The notes beneath the pieces are model-generated. The model was not told the origin of the DNA and did no database searches. It was given only the letters and a program-made list of their open reading frames with translations. DNA of 64,000 nt, taken from positions 310,001 through 374,000 of the forward strand of contig CAVTJP010000006.1 in NCBI GenBank assembly GCA_963735085.1, given 5' to 3'. The position numbers were made by a program, and so were the translations under genes. Positions 10,413 through 19,496 of this stretch are shown one piece after another; the stretch's first letter is position 1; each line of letters begins with the position of its first letter. Origin of the DNA: DATJGR01 sp963735085. Its GTDB lineage: Bacteria > Pseudomonadota > Gammaproteobacteria > Pseudomonadales > Azotimanducaceae.

Positions 10413-11072
10413 CTAGCGTTCTTTGATGATGCGATAGGTACTCTCGCCCGCTTCGCGGATACCCTGAGCCCGAAATCGAGGCGGCATTTCCGCCACAGCA
10501 GACCGGTGCAGCCTTTCGATCGAGCAGCGCGTCCCGAACAGTTCGGTCACCTCGTCGGATTGCACCGAGAACGGCGGACCTCCGGCCAGGGCCTGATCGT
10601 ATTCGATCGTCAACAGCAGGCTTTGCGCGCCAACCGGTAGAATGCTCAGCAGATGTTCCGCGTAGCGCTTCCGCATCGGCGGTGGCAATGCGACGAGCGC
10701 GCCGCGATCGAACACGCCTGCAACATCGGCTACCTCGCGCGACGTCAGCGCAAAGAAGTCGCCGCAGTAAATCGTGAAATTCGCGCCTTCGTACCGCACC
10801 AGCGGGCCGTCCTGACGATGCGTATAAGGGGTGCCGGTCATCTCGAAGAATGTTTGCACCGCGGTAGCAGCCAACTCGACACCAATCACCCGATGACCCG
10901 CATTCGCCAGCCACAACATGTCCCGGCTCTTGCCGCACAGCGGCACGAACACGCGCGTATCCTTAGGCAACGCGAGCGCAGGCCAATAGTGCATCAGCCG
11001 CGCATTGAACTCGCTTTGGTGGAAACCGATCTCATCGCTGCGCCAACGTTCGAGCCAGAATTCACGCTCCAC
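10413..11072 (-). CDS. tpm: Thiopurine S-methyltransferase
   Basis: SAM-dependent methyltransferase of 219 residues; bacterial members methylate thiopurines and selenium or tellurium compounds. The family signature is clear: FWLERWRSDEIGFHQ at the N-terminus, VFVPLCGKSRDMLWL (SAM motif), GVELAATAVQTFF, and FDRGALVALPPPMRKRYAEHL. Length matches the bacterial family. It lies 15 bases downstream of the broken ggt and 23 bases before the alpha/beta hydrolase, so the three probably share a transcript. Confidence 0.95.
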   Translation of the reverse strand: MEREFWLERWRSDEIGFHQSEFNARLMHYWPALALPKDTRVFVPLCGKSRDMLWLANAGHRVIGVELAATAVQTFFEMTGTPYTHRQDGPLVRYEGANFTIYCGDFFALTSREVADVAGVFDRGALVALPPPMRKRYAEHLLSILPVGAQSLLLTIEYDQALAGGPPFSVQSDEVTELFGTRCSIERLHRSAVAEMPPRFRAQGIREAGESTYRIIKER

Positions 11073-11087
11073 TCGCCGCCCCTCCGC

Positions 11088-12814
11088 TCAATAGCCAGCC
11101 GCCCCGCCCATTTCGCGCGGATCGCCCATGCCGAGCAACTCACTGCCTGAGCGCATCACCGAATTGGCATCGCCGATACCCCGCCCCCATGGCAACAGCA
11201 CCATCGAGTTACCTTGCGCCTCGAGAATCTTCAGCGTATCGGGTGAAATGCCCCACCGTTCGTACACCACACGATCAGGCAGCCATTGTGAATGGAAACG
11301 CGGTGCACCGATCGCATCGGAAATGTCCATGCCGTGATCGACTACGTTGACGATGATCTGCAGCACCGTCGTGATGATCGTGCTGCCGCCGGGCGATCCG
11401 GTTGCAAGCATGATACGTGCCCGTCAGGATCGACGACGATCGTCGGGGTCATCGACGACAGCATCCGCTTGCCGGGCGCGATCGCATTCGCCTCGCGGCC
11501 AATCAATCCATACGAATTCGGCGTGTTCTCACGCGACGAAAAGTCGTCCATCTCATTGTTCAACAGGAACCCAGCGCCAGCGACGACGATTTTCGACCCG
11601 AACGACAGATTCAACGTGGTCGTATACGCCACCGCATTGCCGGCCGCGTCCATCACCGATAGATGCGTGGTTTGTCGGCTTTCGTGCGCCAGGACCCCCG
11701 GACCGATCTTCGACGAGATACTCGCGTGCGCGGGATCGAAATCCGCGAAACGTTTGCGCGCATACGATTTTGCAATCAACTGAGCAACCGGCACCTTGTA
11801 AAAATCCGGATCACCGAGGTATTGGGCCCTGTCCGCGTAGGCGCGGCGTTCTGCCTCGATCATCAGATGAATCGTTGCAGCCGAGCCAAAGCCCGACGCT
11901 TTCAGGTCGTACGGTTCGAGCATGTTCAGCATCTGTACCAGCAGCACGCCACCGGATGACGGCGGCGCCATCGAATAAATCTGGTAACCCCGATACGTAC
12001 CTTTGATCGGATCGCGCCATACGGACCGGTACTCGGCCAGATCCTTCTCCGTTATCAGGCCACCCCCGCGCTGCATTTCGGCAGCGATCAATTTCGCCGT
12101 GGTGCCGGCGTAAAAGCCGTCTTTACCTTTTGCCGCGATCAGTTCCAGCGTCTTGGCGAGTTGCGGCTGTTTGAACAGATCGCCTTGCTGATACGCGCTG
12201 CCGTCATGCTTGAGAAATACCCGTGCGCTGCCGGGATATTTGCGGAACGCCTCGGTGTTCTCCTGAAATTCGCGCGCGAGATCGTAGTTCAATACAAAGC
12301 CGTCCTTCGCCAATCGGATTGCAGGCGCCAGGATCGTCTTGCGGGGCAACGTGCCGTATTTCTCCAGCGCGTCGAGCATACCGGCGACACTCCCCGGAAC
12401 ACCCGAGGCCAGATGCGATTTCGTCGATAAACCCGGTACCACATTGCCCTTCGCGTCAAGATACATGTCGCGCTGCGCGCCGGCGGGCGCGCGTTCGCGA
12501 TGATCGTTCGTCACGACACGGCCATCGCTCAGACGGATCACCATGAAGCCGCCGCCGCCGAGATTGCCGGCGGCCGGATACGTCACCGCCAACGCGAATC
12601 CGGTCGCGACGGCGGCGTCTATTGCATTGCCGCCGGCGCGCATGATGTCCAGACCAACCTGCGATGCGATCGCCGAACGCGACGCGACCATGCCATGCGT
12701 GCCATGCACGGCCTCCGGGCTCGCGGCAAACACCGCGTTCGCACCAAACTGCGCGCCGATGGCAACGATCAACCCGATCAGCGCCATCAGACCATGTCGG
12801 CCCGTGCTATACAT
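11088..12814 (-). pseudogene. ggt: Gamma-glutamyltransferase, frameshifted near its 3' end
   Basis: Periplasmic gamma-glutamyltranspeptidase that cleaves glutathione gamma-glutamyl bonds. The first part (12814 to about 11415) has a signal peptide (residues about 8-30), the large subunit and the autoprocessing Thr in RQTTHLSVMD, then the small-subunit start up to SSMTPTIVVDPDGHVS. The continuation, beginning MLATGSPGGSTIITT and ending DPREMGGAAGY, is encoded in another frame at 11088-11411. A single-base loss (or two-base gain) around 11412-11420 explains both. The break removes the GSPGGS active-site region from the first frame, so the product should be inactive unless this is an assembly error. 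Both halves keep normal family sequence, so the lesion is recent or artefactual. Confidence 0.88.
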
Positions 12815-12915
12815 GCAACTTCACCTTCGATCGATTTAAGAGACTCGGTTCTACGTTAGGTTAGAACAGTTTGGCTTGAGAACCGTAAGACGCACCACAG
12901 CACGGATTCTGACCG

Positions 12916-14115
12916 ATGGCCACCGAAACCAGCAACCGGTTACGCCGGATTGCGCTCGAAGCACAAGGATTGACGCGCACGGCGCCATTCGGACGCGGCA
13001 TCGACGCAACGCATCGCGCACTGGAGCAACTCGGCTACGTGCAGATCGATACGATATCGATCGTCGCGCGTGCGCATCACCATACGTTGTGGAATCGCGT
13101 GCCGGGCTACCAACCGACGCACCTCGAGCGTCTCGTTGATGCGCGCAGAGCGTTCGAATACTGGTTCCATGCCGCAGCGTTTCTACCGATGCGCGACTAC
13201 CGATTCGCGCTGCCGCGGATGCACGCGATCAAGAGCGGCCAACGACACTGGTTCGCATCGCAGGACCGCAAGCTCATGCGGAAGGTACTCGATCGAATTC
13301 GCGCGGAAGGTCCGCTGATGGCGCGCAATTTCCAGACGTCGAAACCGCAAACGAAGGGTTGGTGGGACTGGAAACCCGCGAAACGCGCCCTCGAGCAGTT
13401 ATTCATGCAGGGCGATCTGATGGTGGCGAGTCGCATCGGCTTCCAGAAGGTCTACGACCTCACCGAGCGCGTGCTCCCCGACGGCATCGACACGCGACTG
13501 CCGACCTCAGACGAATACGCGCGGCATCTGCTCGACACCGCATTGCGTGCCCATGGCTGCGCGAGCCCGAAGGAGATCACCTATCTGCGCCGCAGCGTGG
13601 CGCTACGCAAAGCGCTTCGTGCGCACCTCGACGCCGACGTCAGAGATGAATCGCTCGTCGCGCTGAACATCGATGGCACCGAATACTACGCACGCCCCGA
13701 ACTGCTCGAGCGTGCCACACCGCGAATGCGTCCTCGGGTGCGCCTGCTTTCGCCCTTCGACAACGCGGTGATCCAGCGCGACCGCAACGTCGCGTTGCAC
13801 GCATTCGACTATCAGATCGAGTGCTACGTGCCCGCACCGAAGCGACGATTCGGCTACTTCTGTCTGCCGGTGCTGTATCGTGATCGCTTCGTCGGTCGCG
13901 TGGACTGCAAGGCGCAACGCCGGCTGCGACGTCTGGATGTACTGCACCTGCATGTCGAGCGTGAGATTCGCGACCGCGCGGCGTTCGTCGCCGCATTTGC
14001 CGCCGCGGTCCGGGAGTTCGCCGCGTTCAACGGATGCGATACGGTGAACCCGCTCGAGATCTCACCGGCGACTTGGGGAGAGGCGTTACGCAAAGCGGTC
14101 TGCACTGGTGTTTAA
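12916..14115 (+). CDS. YcaQ-type winged-helix DNA glycosylase (HTH_42 family)
   Basis: Members of this family (E. coli YcaQ/AlkX, Streptomyces AlkZ) excise crosslinked or bulky alkylated bases. The 399-residue protein has the family N-terminus with the catalytic QxD motif as QID at residues 43-45 (LGYVQIDTISIVARAHHHTLW), the FEYWFHAAAFLPM block, a central winged-helix segment and the LLSPFDNAVIQRDR block near residue 275. Start at 12916 fits the family. It diverges from ggt and is followed by the rhodanese gene 28 bases on. Strong family call, inferred reaction. Confidence 0.88.
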   Translation: MATETSNRLRRIALEAQGLTRTAPFGRGIDATHRALEQLGYVQIDTISIVARAHHHTLWNRVPGYQPTHLERLVDARRAFEYWFHAAAFLPMRDYRFALPRMHAIKSGQRHWFASQDRKLMRKVLDRIRAEGPLMARNFQTSKPQTKGWWDWKPAKRALEQLFMQGDLMVASRIGFQKVYDLTERVLPDGIDTRLPTSDEYARHLLDTALRAHGCASPKEITYLRRSVALRKALRAHLDADVRDESLVALNIDGTEYYARPELLERATPRMRPRVRLLSPFDNAVIQRDRNVALHAFDYQIECYVPAPKRRFGYFCLPVLYRDRFVGRVDCKAQRRLRRLDVLHLHVEREIRDRAAFVAAFAAAVREFAAFNGCDTVNPLEISPATWGEALRKAVCTGV

Positions 14116-14143
14116 TCACCAATCGGATCCACAGGAGACAGCG

Positions 14144-15022
14144 ATGAACTACGCTCGGCCCGAATACCTGACCGACATCGAGGACGTCATCGATGGCATC
14201 GAGCGACGCGACAGGCGTCTGCGAATATTCGATACCACCGTCTACCTGCATCCAGGTCCCACTGGCTACCGGGCTGAGAGCGGCCGCGAAAACTATTTGA
14301 AACACGGCCACATCCCAACCGCCGGGCTACTCGATCTGACGCGCGGCATGTCCGATGCATCGAGCCCGCTGGCGTTCACGCTACCCAGCCCCGAACAGTT
14401 GCAGATCGACTTTCGCAGATATGGCGTCGCCGACGACAGTCTGGTCGTGCTGTACAGCACCACGCACATCATGTGGGCCACGCGCGTCTGGTGGATACTG
14501 CATTGGGCCGGGCATCGCAACGTCACGCTGCTGCAAGGCGGCTACACGAAATGGATCGCAGACGGTCTGCCGATCGACACCAATCCCACACCCTATCCGA
14601 GCAGCACGTTCACGGTGCAACCGCAGCCGGGGCTGTGGGCGACACGCGAAGAGGTGCTAGCCGCAATCGATGACGGCGCGGTGTGCACCATCAATGCACT
14701 CTCGCCGGAAGTGTATGCCGGTACCGCGAAGATGAACTACGGCCGTCCCGGTCACATACCCGGCAGCCACAACGTGTATTACGGCTCGGTGCTGCAGGAC
14801 CAGACATTTCGCAGCGCGGATGAAATCGCCACAGCGATGAACGGTGTCGGCGCACGCACGGCCGATAAGATCATCGCCTATTGCGGCGGCGGTATTTCGG
14901 CGACAGTCGACGCCTTTGCGCTGAAGCTGCTCGGCCACGACAATGTGGCCGTGTACGACGGATCGATGTCCGAATGGGTGCGCGATCCGGAGCTGCCGCT
15001 GGTCACGGGCAGCACGCCCTGA
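14144..15022 (+). CDS. Thiosulfate/3-mercaptopyruvate sulfurtransferase, two rhodanese domains
   Basis: Transfers sulfane sulfur from thiosulfate or mercaptopyruvate to an acceptor. The 292-residue protein has an inactive N-terminal rhodanese domain (RIFDTTVYL, HGHIPTAGLLDL, LLQGGYTKWIADG) and a catalytic C-terminal one (NALSPEVYAG, PGHIPGSHNVYYG) whose loop IIAYCGGGISA holds the Cys; CGGGISA resembles neither the CRKGVT nor CGSGVT type exactly, so the donor is uncertain. The frame extends to 14108, but AGGAGA before the ATG at 14144 fixes the start. No signal peptide. Confidence 0.88.
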   Translation: MNYARPEYLTDIEDVIDGIERRDRRLRIFDTTVYLHPGPTGYRAESGRENYLKHGHIPTAGLLDLTRGMSDASSPLAFTLPSPEQLQIDFRRYGVADDSLVVLYSTTHIMWATRVWWILHWAGHRNVTLLQGGYTKWIADGLPIDTNPTPYPSSTFTVQPQPGLWATREEVLAAIDDGAVCTINALSPEVYAGTAKMNYGRPGHIPGSHNVYYGSVLQDQTFRSADEIATAMNGVGARTADKIIAYCGGGISATVDAFALKLLGHDNVAVYDGSMSEWVRDPELPLVTGSTP

Positions 15023-15065
15023 CCGAATCACGAAGGGGCCCGTCGACGGCGCGCTGATCCCGTTA

Positions 15066-15216
15066 GCAGGTTGCTGAAAAACTCCGCATTCGCGGAGTCT
15101 TTAGGGCTCTCAGCCATCCGTGGCTTGCGAGCCCTCCATTTTTCAAACACTTGCGTGTTCGAAAAATGCCGGCGGGTCCATCCGCCGGCCAACAGGATGC
15201 TTTTTCAGCATCCTGT
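15066..15216. mobile_element. 151-bp MITE with TA flanks and nested palindromes
   Basis: Terminal inverted repeats GCAGGTTGCTGAAAAA (left) and TTTTTCAGCATCCTGT (right) match at 14 of 16 positions and are flanked by TA on both sides. Between them lie tandem palindromes: ACTCCGC/GCGGAGT (15081-15098), AGGGCTC/GAGCCCT with inner AGCCA/TGGCT (15103-15135), a 14-bp arm pair at 15137-15168 and GCCGGCGG/CCGCCGGC (15168-15189). The right end is itself an 11-bp hairpin (15191-15217) that can act as a terminator between the convergent rhodanese and hydratase genes. There is no transposase frame. TA flanks suggest mobilisation by an IS630/Tc1-mariner-like transposase, but the family is unassigned. Confidence 0.75.
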
Positions 15217-16049
15217 TAGCGATCCTGGTACTCGGGCTTTCGCTTCTCCAGGAATGCGCCTACGCCTTCGCGCATGTCACCGGTCTGCGCAACGAGGATC
15301 TGTTGCCGGTCTTCCATCGCAATCACCGATTCGAGGCTGCCGGCATCGATACTCATGTTCAGACACTCCTTCGTCAGGCGAACACCAACCGGTGAATTGC
15401 CCAGGATCTCCTGTGCCAGCGCGCGGCCCGCGGCAGCCAGTTCGTCCTGTGCCACAACCTGCGATACCAGGCCCACCTGCTGCGCCCGCTGCGCATCGAT
15501 GAAGCGCCCCGTCAGCAACAACTCCGATGCGAGCGCCGAACCGACCAGACGCGGCAGGAAGTACGACACACCGACGTCGCACGCCGTCAGTCCGATGCGA
15601 ATGAACGCCGCATTCATCCTCGCGGCCGGCGCCGCAATGCGGATGTCGGACGCCAGCGCGAGTGCAAATCCGCCGCCGCTGGCCGGGCCGTTGATCAACG
15701 CAACAATCGGCTGTGGCGCGCGCCGCATGCGCATGACGATCTCGCTGACGCGGCGCTGCACGCGCAGGCCCGCCACCGCGCCGGACTCCTCCGCGATGCG
15801 ATCTTCTTTCAAATCGAGCCCCGCGCAGAATCCGCGACCCGCGCCGGTGAGCACCACGACACGCACCGTGTGATCCGTGTAAAGCCCGCCGAAGTAGTGC
15901 TGTAGCTCCAGCATCATCGTGCGGCTCATCGCATTCAGCGCAGCCGGACGATTCAACGTCAGCCAGTCGATCGCGCCTTCCTTTACGACCGACAGCGTCT
16001 CGTAGCCGCCGCCGGCAGCAGCACGGGGTGCATACAACTCTTCACTCAT
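15216..16049 (-). CDS. Enoyl-CoA hydratase/isomerase family protein
   Basis: Crotonase-fold enzyme of 277 residues acting on acyl-CoA esters. Seen: LNRPAALNAMS, the oxyanion-hole segments GRGFCAGLDL and NGPASGGGFALALASDIRIA, and GLTACDVGVSYFLPRLVG, where an Asp stands near the usual second catalytic Glu, so the reaction may be hydration or isomerisation. AGGAGG before the ATG at 16049 decides the start; the frame is open to 16112. The TAA stop is formed by the TA flank plus the first base of the MITE. Likely part of fatty-acid or related acyl-CoA breakdown. Confidence 0.88.
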   Translation of the reverse strand: MSEELYAPRAAAGGGYETLSVVKEGAIDWLTLNRPAALNAMSRTMMLELQHYFGGLYTDHTVRVVVLTGAGRGFCAGLDLKEDRIAEESGAVAGLRVQRRVSEIVMRMRRAPQPIVALINGPASGGGFALALASDIRIAAPAARMNAAFIRIGLTACDVGVSYFLPRLVGSALASELLLTGRFIDAQRAQQVGLVSQVVAQDELAAAGRALAQEILGNSPVGVRLTKECLNMSIDAGSLESVIAMEDRQQILVAQTGDMREGVGAFLEKRKPEYQDR

Positions 16050-16133
16050 GGTTATCCTCCTGCCAAACGCCAAGTGCTTTTCCAGCTCAACGATGGCAGA
16101 GTCCTTTGCCAACTGAAAGAGTCCCGTCAGCCT

Positions 16134-16484
16134 ATGTCGATCGAATCGCTAAACGAAGACCTCGCGCAACTCGAGCGTGATGTCCGCGCACTGACGCAAG
16201 ACGCAGCACAATCGAAGATCGAGCCGGCCGCCAGTGAATCGACACACGAGCACGCCAACGGCTGGCTCGCGGCGCTGAGCGAGATTGGCGCCATCCAGCG
16301 CGAACAGTTCAACGCATTGCTGGTGGATCATCGTGAGTCACTGCGCGCCTTGACCCGGGCGCGTTCGCCTATCGACCTGATCGCGCTGGGTTATGGGCAT
16401 TGGAGCCGTCGCACGAGCCATATCATCGACGGGATCACCAGGACACTCGATGTGGTGACGCGGCAGGGTCGGAGCAATTCGTAA
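16134..16484 (+). CDS. Phasin-like small protein
   Basis: A 116-residue, largely helical, soluble protein. The C-terminal two thirds (QREQFNALLVDHRESLRAL, ARSPIDLIALGYGHWSRR) resemble the phasin fold, where a long amphipathic helix is followed by an SPxDLxALQ-type segment; phasins coat polyhydroxyalkanoate granules. There is no PHA synthase in the window, so this is a fold-level suggestion. The start is uncertain: the frame is open from 16074 and no strong ribosome-binding site is seen at 16134. It lies between two genes of acyl-CoA metabolism on the opposite strand. Confidence 0.6.
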   Translation: MSIESLNEDLAQLERDVRALTQDAAQSKIEPAASESTHEHANGWLAALSEIGAIQREQFNALLVDHRESLRALTRARSPIDLIALGYGHWSRRTSHIIDGITRTLDVVTRQGRSNS

Positions 16485-16507
16485 CCACGAAGGCCCAAAA
16501 TGAATGC

Positions 16508-18118
16508 TCAGATCTGACGATCGCGGCCGACCCAGTAAGGCGCTCGCACCAGACGCCGCTGAATCTTGCCGCTCGGCAACCGAGGTAGATCAGCGACGAA
16601 ATCGATCGAGCGCGGTATCTTGAACGCCGGCAGCCGCGAACGCGCGAATTCGATTAGTTCTGCGGCCAGCGTGTCACTGCCGCTCGCACCGGCCACCAGT
16701 TGCACGACGCTTTTTACCTCCTCGCCCCAGTCGTCGTTCGGTACACCGACCGTGCACACGTCGACCACCGCAGGGTGCTTCAGCAATTCCGAATCGATCT
16801 CCTGCGGATAGACGTTGACGCCCCCCGAAATGATTGTCTCCGCGCTGCGGCCATTCAGAAACAGATAACCGTCCGTGTCGAGGTAGCCCATGTCGCCCAA
16901 CGTGAACCAGTCGCCGCGATAGCTCTGCGCAGTTTTCTCCGGCGCTTTGAAATATTCGAACCGGCCGATCTCCGGCGCCTTGAAGTACAGCGTTCCAGAC
17001 TGACCCGGCGCCACATCAAGGCCTTCGTCGTCGAGAACCCGGGTCAGTTCCGGCGTTGCCGAACGTCCAACGGTGCCCGGCTTGCGCAACCACTCGTCTG
17101 CCGCCACGAAGTAGTTGCCGCCGCCTTCCGTCGCGGCGTAGTACTCGTACACGACCGGACCCAGCCACTCGATCATCGCGCGCTTTTCGTGCACCGGCGT
17201 AGGCGCCGCGCCATGCAGCACGAACCGCAAACTCGACAGATCGTAGCGGGCACGCACCTCGCGCGGGAGCTGCAGCAGACGGTGAAACATCGTCGCGACC
17301 ATATGAGTATGCGTGATGCGATGATGTGCAACGAGACGCAGCGTTTCTTCGGCGTTCCATTTGTCCATAAACACCACACCAACACCGGCGTTGAGGGGCG
17401 CGGCGATATTGAATGCCAGCGGTGCGGCGTGATATCCAGGGCCGGTACATAGACACACATCGGTATCGAGGTTCCAGGCGGCCGCAACCTGTGAGGCACT
17501 CCGCGCGACGGGCTGCTGACGCCGGTAGACACCCTTTGGTCGACCGGTCGTACCGGATGTGTACAGCATCTGCGTGCCGCGCACGGGATCGTCAATGTCG
17601 TGACCGGGCAACGCGACAAGCGCCTCGTCATAATCGATGAATCCGTCAGCGGCACCGTCGACGATCAGCTTGAGACGCGCCCGCGGCGCGTGCGCCACCG
17701 CATCTGCAGCCGTCGGCAACGTGCCGTCATAGATGACGACACTCGCTTCGCAATCGTCGATGACGTAGCCCACTTCCTCCGCGGTCAGGTGGAAATTCAC
17801 GGGGGTAAACCGGATGCCGGTGCGCAGCGCCGCGAGATACGCTTCAATGAATGCCGGGCGATTTTTCGACACCAGCGCCATCGAGTCGCCTGACCCGATG
17901 CCGTGTTGCCGCAACAAACGCGCGAGCTGATTGACCCGGCGGTTCAGCTGCGCAAACGTGCGGTCACCGAATGGCGTAGCCACCGCAAGTTTGTCGGGGA
18001 GCCGTGCTGCGACATGCGCGATTACCATGCCTTGCAGCGCCGCCTGCTCGAGCGGATTGTCGTCTGCCGACGCGCTCATCGTTGCGATTGCGGTGTCGCT
18101 GGATAGCCGCTCGCTCAT
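16508..18118 (-). CDS. AMP-dependent acyl-CoA synthetase
   Basis: Adenylate-forming ligase of 536 residues that activates a carboxylic acid to its CoA thioester; the chain type is unknown. Motifs: YTSGTTGRPKGVY (P-loop), YYAATEGGG (A5), WFTLGDMGYLD (A7/A8 hinge region) and LPSGKIQRR with the catalytic Lys near the C-terminus. It shares the block TPVNFHLTAEE and the terminal RAPYW with the synthetase at 31038-32561, so the two are close paralogs. It diverges from the ACAD10/11-type dehydrogenase gene at 18209. Confidence 0.92.
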   Translation of the reverse strand: MSERLSSDTAIATMSASADDNPLEQAALQGMVIAHVAARLPDKLAVATPFGDRTFAQLNRRVNQLARLLRQHGIGSGDSMALVSKNRPAFIEAYLAALRTGIRFTPVNFHLTAEEVGYVIDDCEASVVIYDGTLPTAADAVAHAPRARLKLIVDGAADGFIDYDEALVALPGHDIDDPVRGTQMLYTSGTTGRPKGVYRRQQPVARSASQVAAAWNLDTDVCLCTGPGYHAAPLAFNIAAPLNAGVGVVFMDKWNAEETLRLVAHHRITHTHMVATMFHRLLQLPREVRARYDLSSLRFVLHGAAPTPVHEKRAMIEWLGPVVYEYYAATEGGGNYFVAADEWLRKPGTVGRSATPELTRVLDDEGLDVAPGQSGTLYFKAPEIGRFEYFKAPEKTAQSYRGDWFTLGDMGYLDTDGYLFLNGRSAETIISGGVNVYPQEIDSELLKHPAVVDVCTVGVPNDDWGEEVKSVVQLVAGASGSDTLAAELIEFARSRLPAFKIPRSIDFVADLPRLPSGKIQRRLVRAPYWVGRDRQI

Positions 18119-18208
18119 GCCTTACCCCTCATCGTGGCGCACGTAATTCACCTGTATTAGTATCGCTGCAATCTCGCGAACGCAAGCGCACCACACAAGG
18201 ACAGGCAT

Positions 18209-19441
18209 ATGGATCTTGGCATCTCCGAACGCGTCAAGCCGCTGCGGAACGACATTCTCGCGTTCATCGACCAGCACATCGTGCCGAACGAGCGTCTATT
18301 CGCCGAGCAGATCAACGCCGGCGATCGCTGGCAACCCACCACCATCATGGAAGAACTCAAAGAGCGCGCGAAGAAGCGTGGCCTATGGAATTTCTTCTTA
18401 CCGCATTCCGAACGCGGCGCTGGACTGAACAATCTCGACTATTCGCATCTCGCCGAGATCATGGGCATGTATCCGATGTCGTCGGAGATATTCAATTGCG
18501 CCGCGCCGGATACCGGCAACATGGAAGTCATCGAACGCTACGGCAGCGAAGAGCACAAAGAACGCTGGCTGAAACCGCTGCTGAACGGAGAGATTCGCTC
18601 GGCGTTCTGTATGACCGAACCATTCGTCGCGTCTTCCGATGCCGCCAACATTTCACTCGAGGCGCGGCTCGACGGCGACGAATGGGTGCTCAACGGCGAG
18701 AAGTGGTGGTCTTCGGGTATCGGTGATCCACGCTGCAAGGTGCTGATCGTGATGTGCGTGACGGAGCCGGATGCGGCACGCCACTCGCGTCAGTCGCAGA
18801 TTCTGGTGCCGCGCGATACGCCGGGCATCGAAATCATCAAAATGCAGACGGTGTTCGGCTACGACGATGCGCCGCACGGCCACGGCCACGTCCGGTTCAA
18901 GGACGTTCGCGTACCCAAGGACAACATCCTGCTCGGCTCGGGACGTGGCTTCGAAATTGCCCAGGGGCGGCTCGGACCCGGCCGCATTCATCATTGCATG
19001 CGCTCGATCGGCGTTGCCGAACGGGCACTGGAACTGATGTGCCGGCGCTCTGTGTCACGCGTGGCGTTCGGAAAGCCGCTGGCGGAATTGGGTGGCAACC
19101 TCGACAAAATCGCCGACGCGCGTATCAATATCGAGATGGCACGCCTGCTGACGTTGAAGGCAGCGTGGATGATGGACACCGTCGGCAACAAGGTCGCGCG
19201 CAGCGAAATCGCGCAGATCAAGGTGGCGGTGCCCAAGATCGCACTGCAGGTGATCGACGATGCAATTCAGATGCATGGCGGCGCGGGGGTGTCGCAGGTG
19301 TTTCCGTTGGCAAAGATGTACTCGAGCATGCGCACGCTACGGCTTGCTGACGGGCCGGATGAGGTGCACCGACGCACGGTGGCGCGCATGGAACTCGGCA
19401 AGTATCCCGACAAGGAGCCGCCGCGAACCGATCCCTGGTGA
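18209..19441 (+). CDS. Acyl-CoA dehydrogenase, ACAD10/ACAD11-like
   Basis: FAD-dependent enzyme of 410 residues. It carries the ACAD fold (CMTEPFVASSDAANI, NGEKWWSSGIGDPRC) and a long C-terminal half strikingly like the dehydrogenase part of human ACAD10/11: QILVPRDTPGIEIIK, GRGFEIAQGRLGPGRIHHCMR, AFGKPLAE, ADGPDEVHRRTVA. That subfamily acts, together with an APH-type kinase, on 4-hydroxyacyl-CoA. Here the kinase is not fused; free-standing APH-type kinases lie at 50719, 55415 and 47851. AAGGA precedes the start by 7 bases. The SDR at 19497 follows in the same operon. Confidence 0.92.
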   Translation: MDLGISERVKPLRNDILAFIDQHIVPNERLFAEQINAGDRWQPTTIMEELKERAKKRGLWNFFLPHSERGAGLNNLDYSHLAEIMGMYPMSSEIFNCAAPDTGNMEVIERYGSEEHKERWLKPLLNGEIRSAFCMTEPFVASSDAANISLEARLDGDEWVLNGEKWWSSGIGDPRCKVLIVMCVTEPDAARHSRQSQILVPRDTPGIEIIKMQTVFGYDDAPHGHGHVRFKDVRVPKDNILLGSGRGFEIAQGRLGPGRIHHCMRSIGVAERALELMCRRSVSRVAFGKPLAELGGNLDKIADARINIEMARLLTLKAAWMMDTVGNKVARSEIAQIKVAVPKIALQVIDDAIQMHGGAGVSQVFPLAKMYSSMRTLRLADGPDEVHRRTVARMELGKYPDKEPPRTDPW

Positions 19442-19496
19442 ACGGGCGCGTCGAAGATCCTATGCAGCAGAGCAGCGGGGTAGCGAGGAGTAGACC

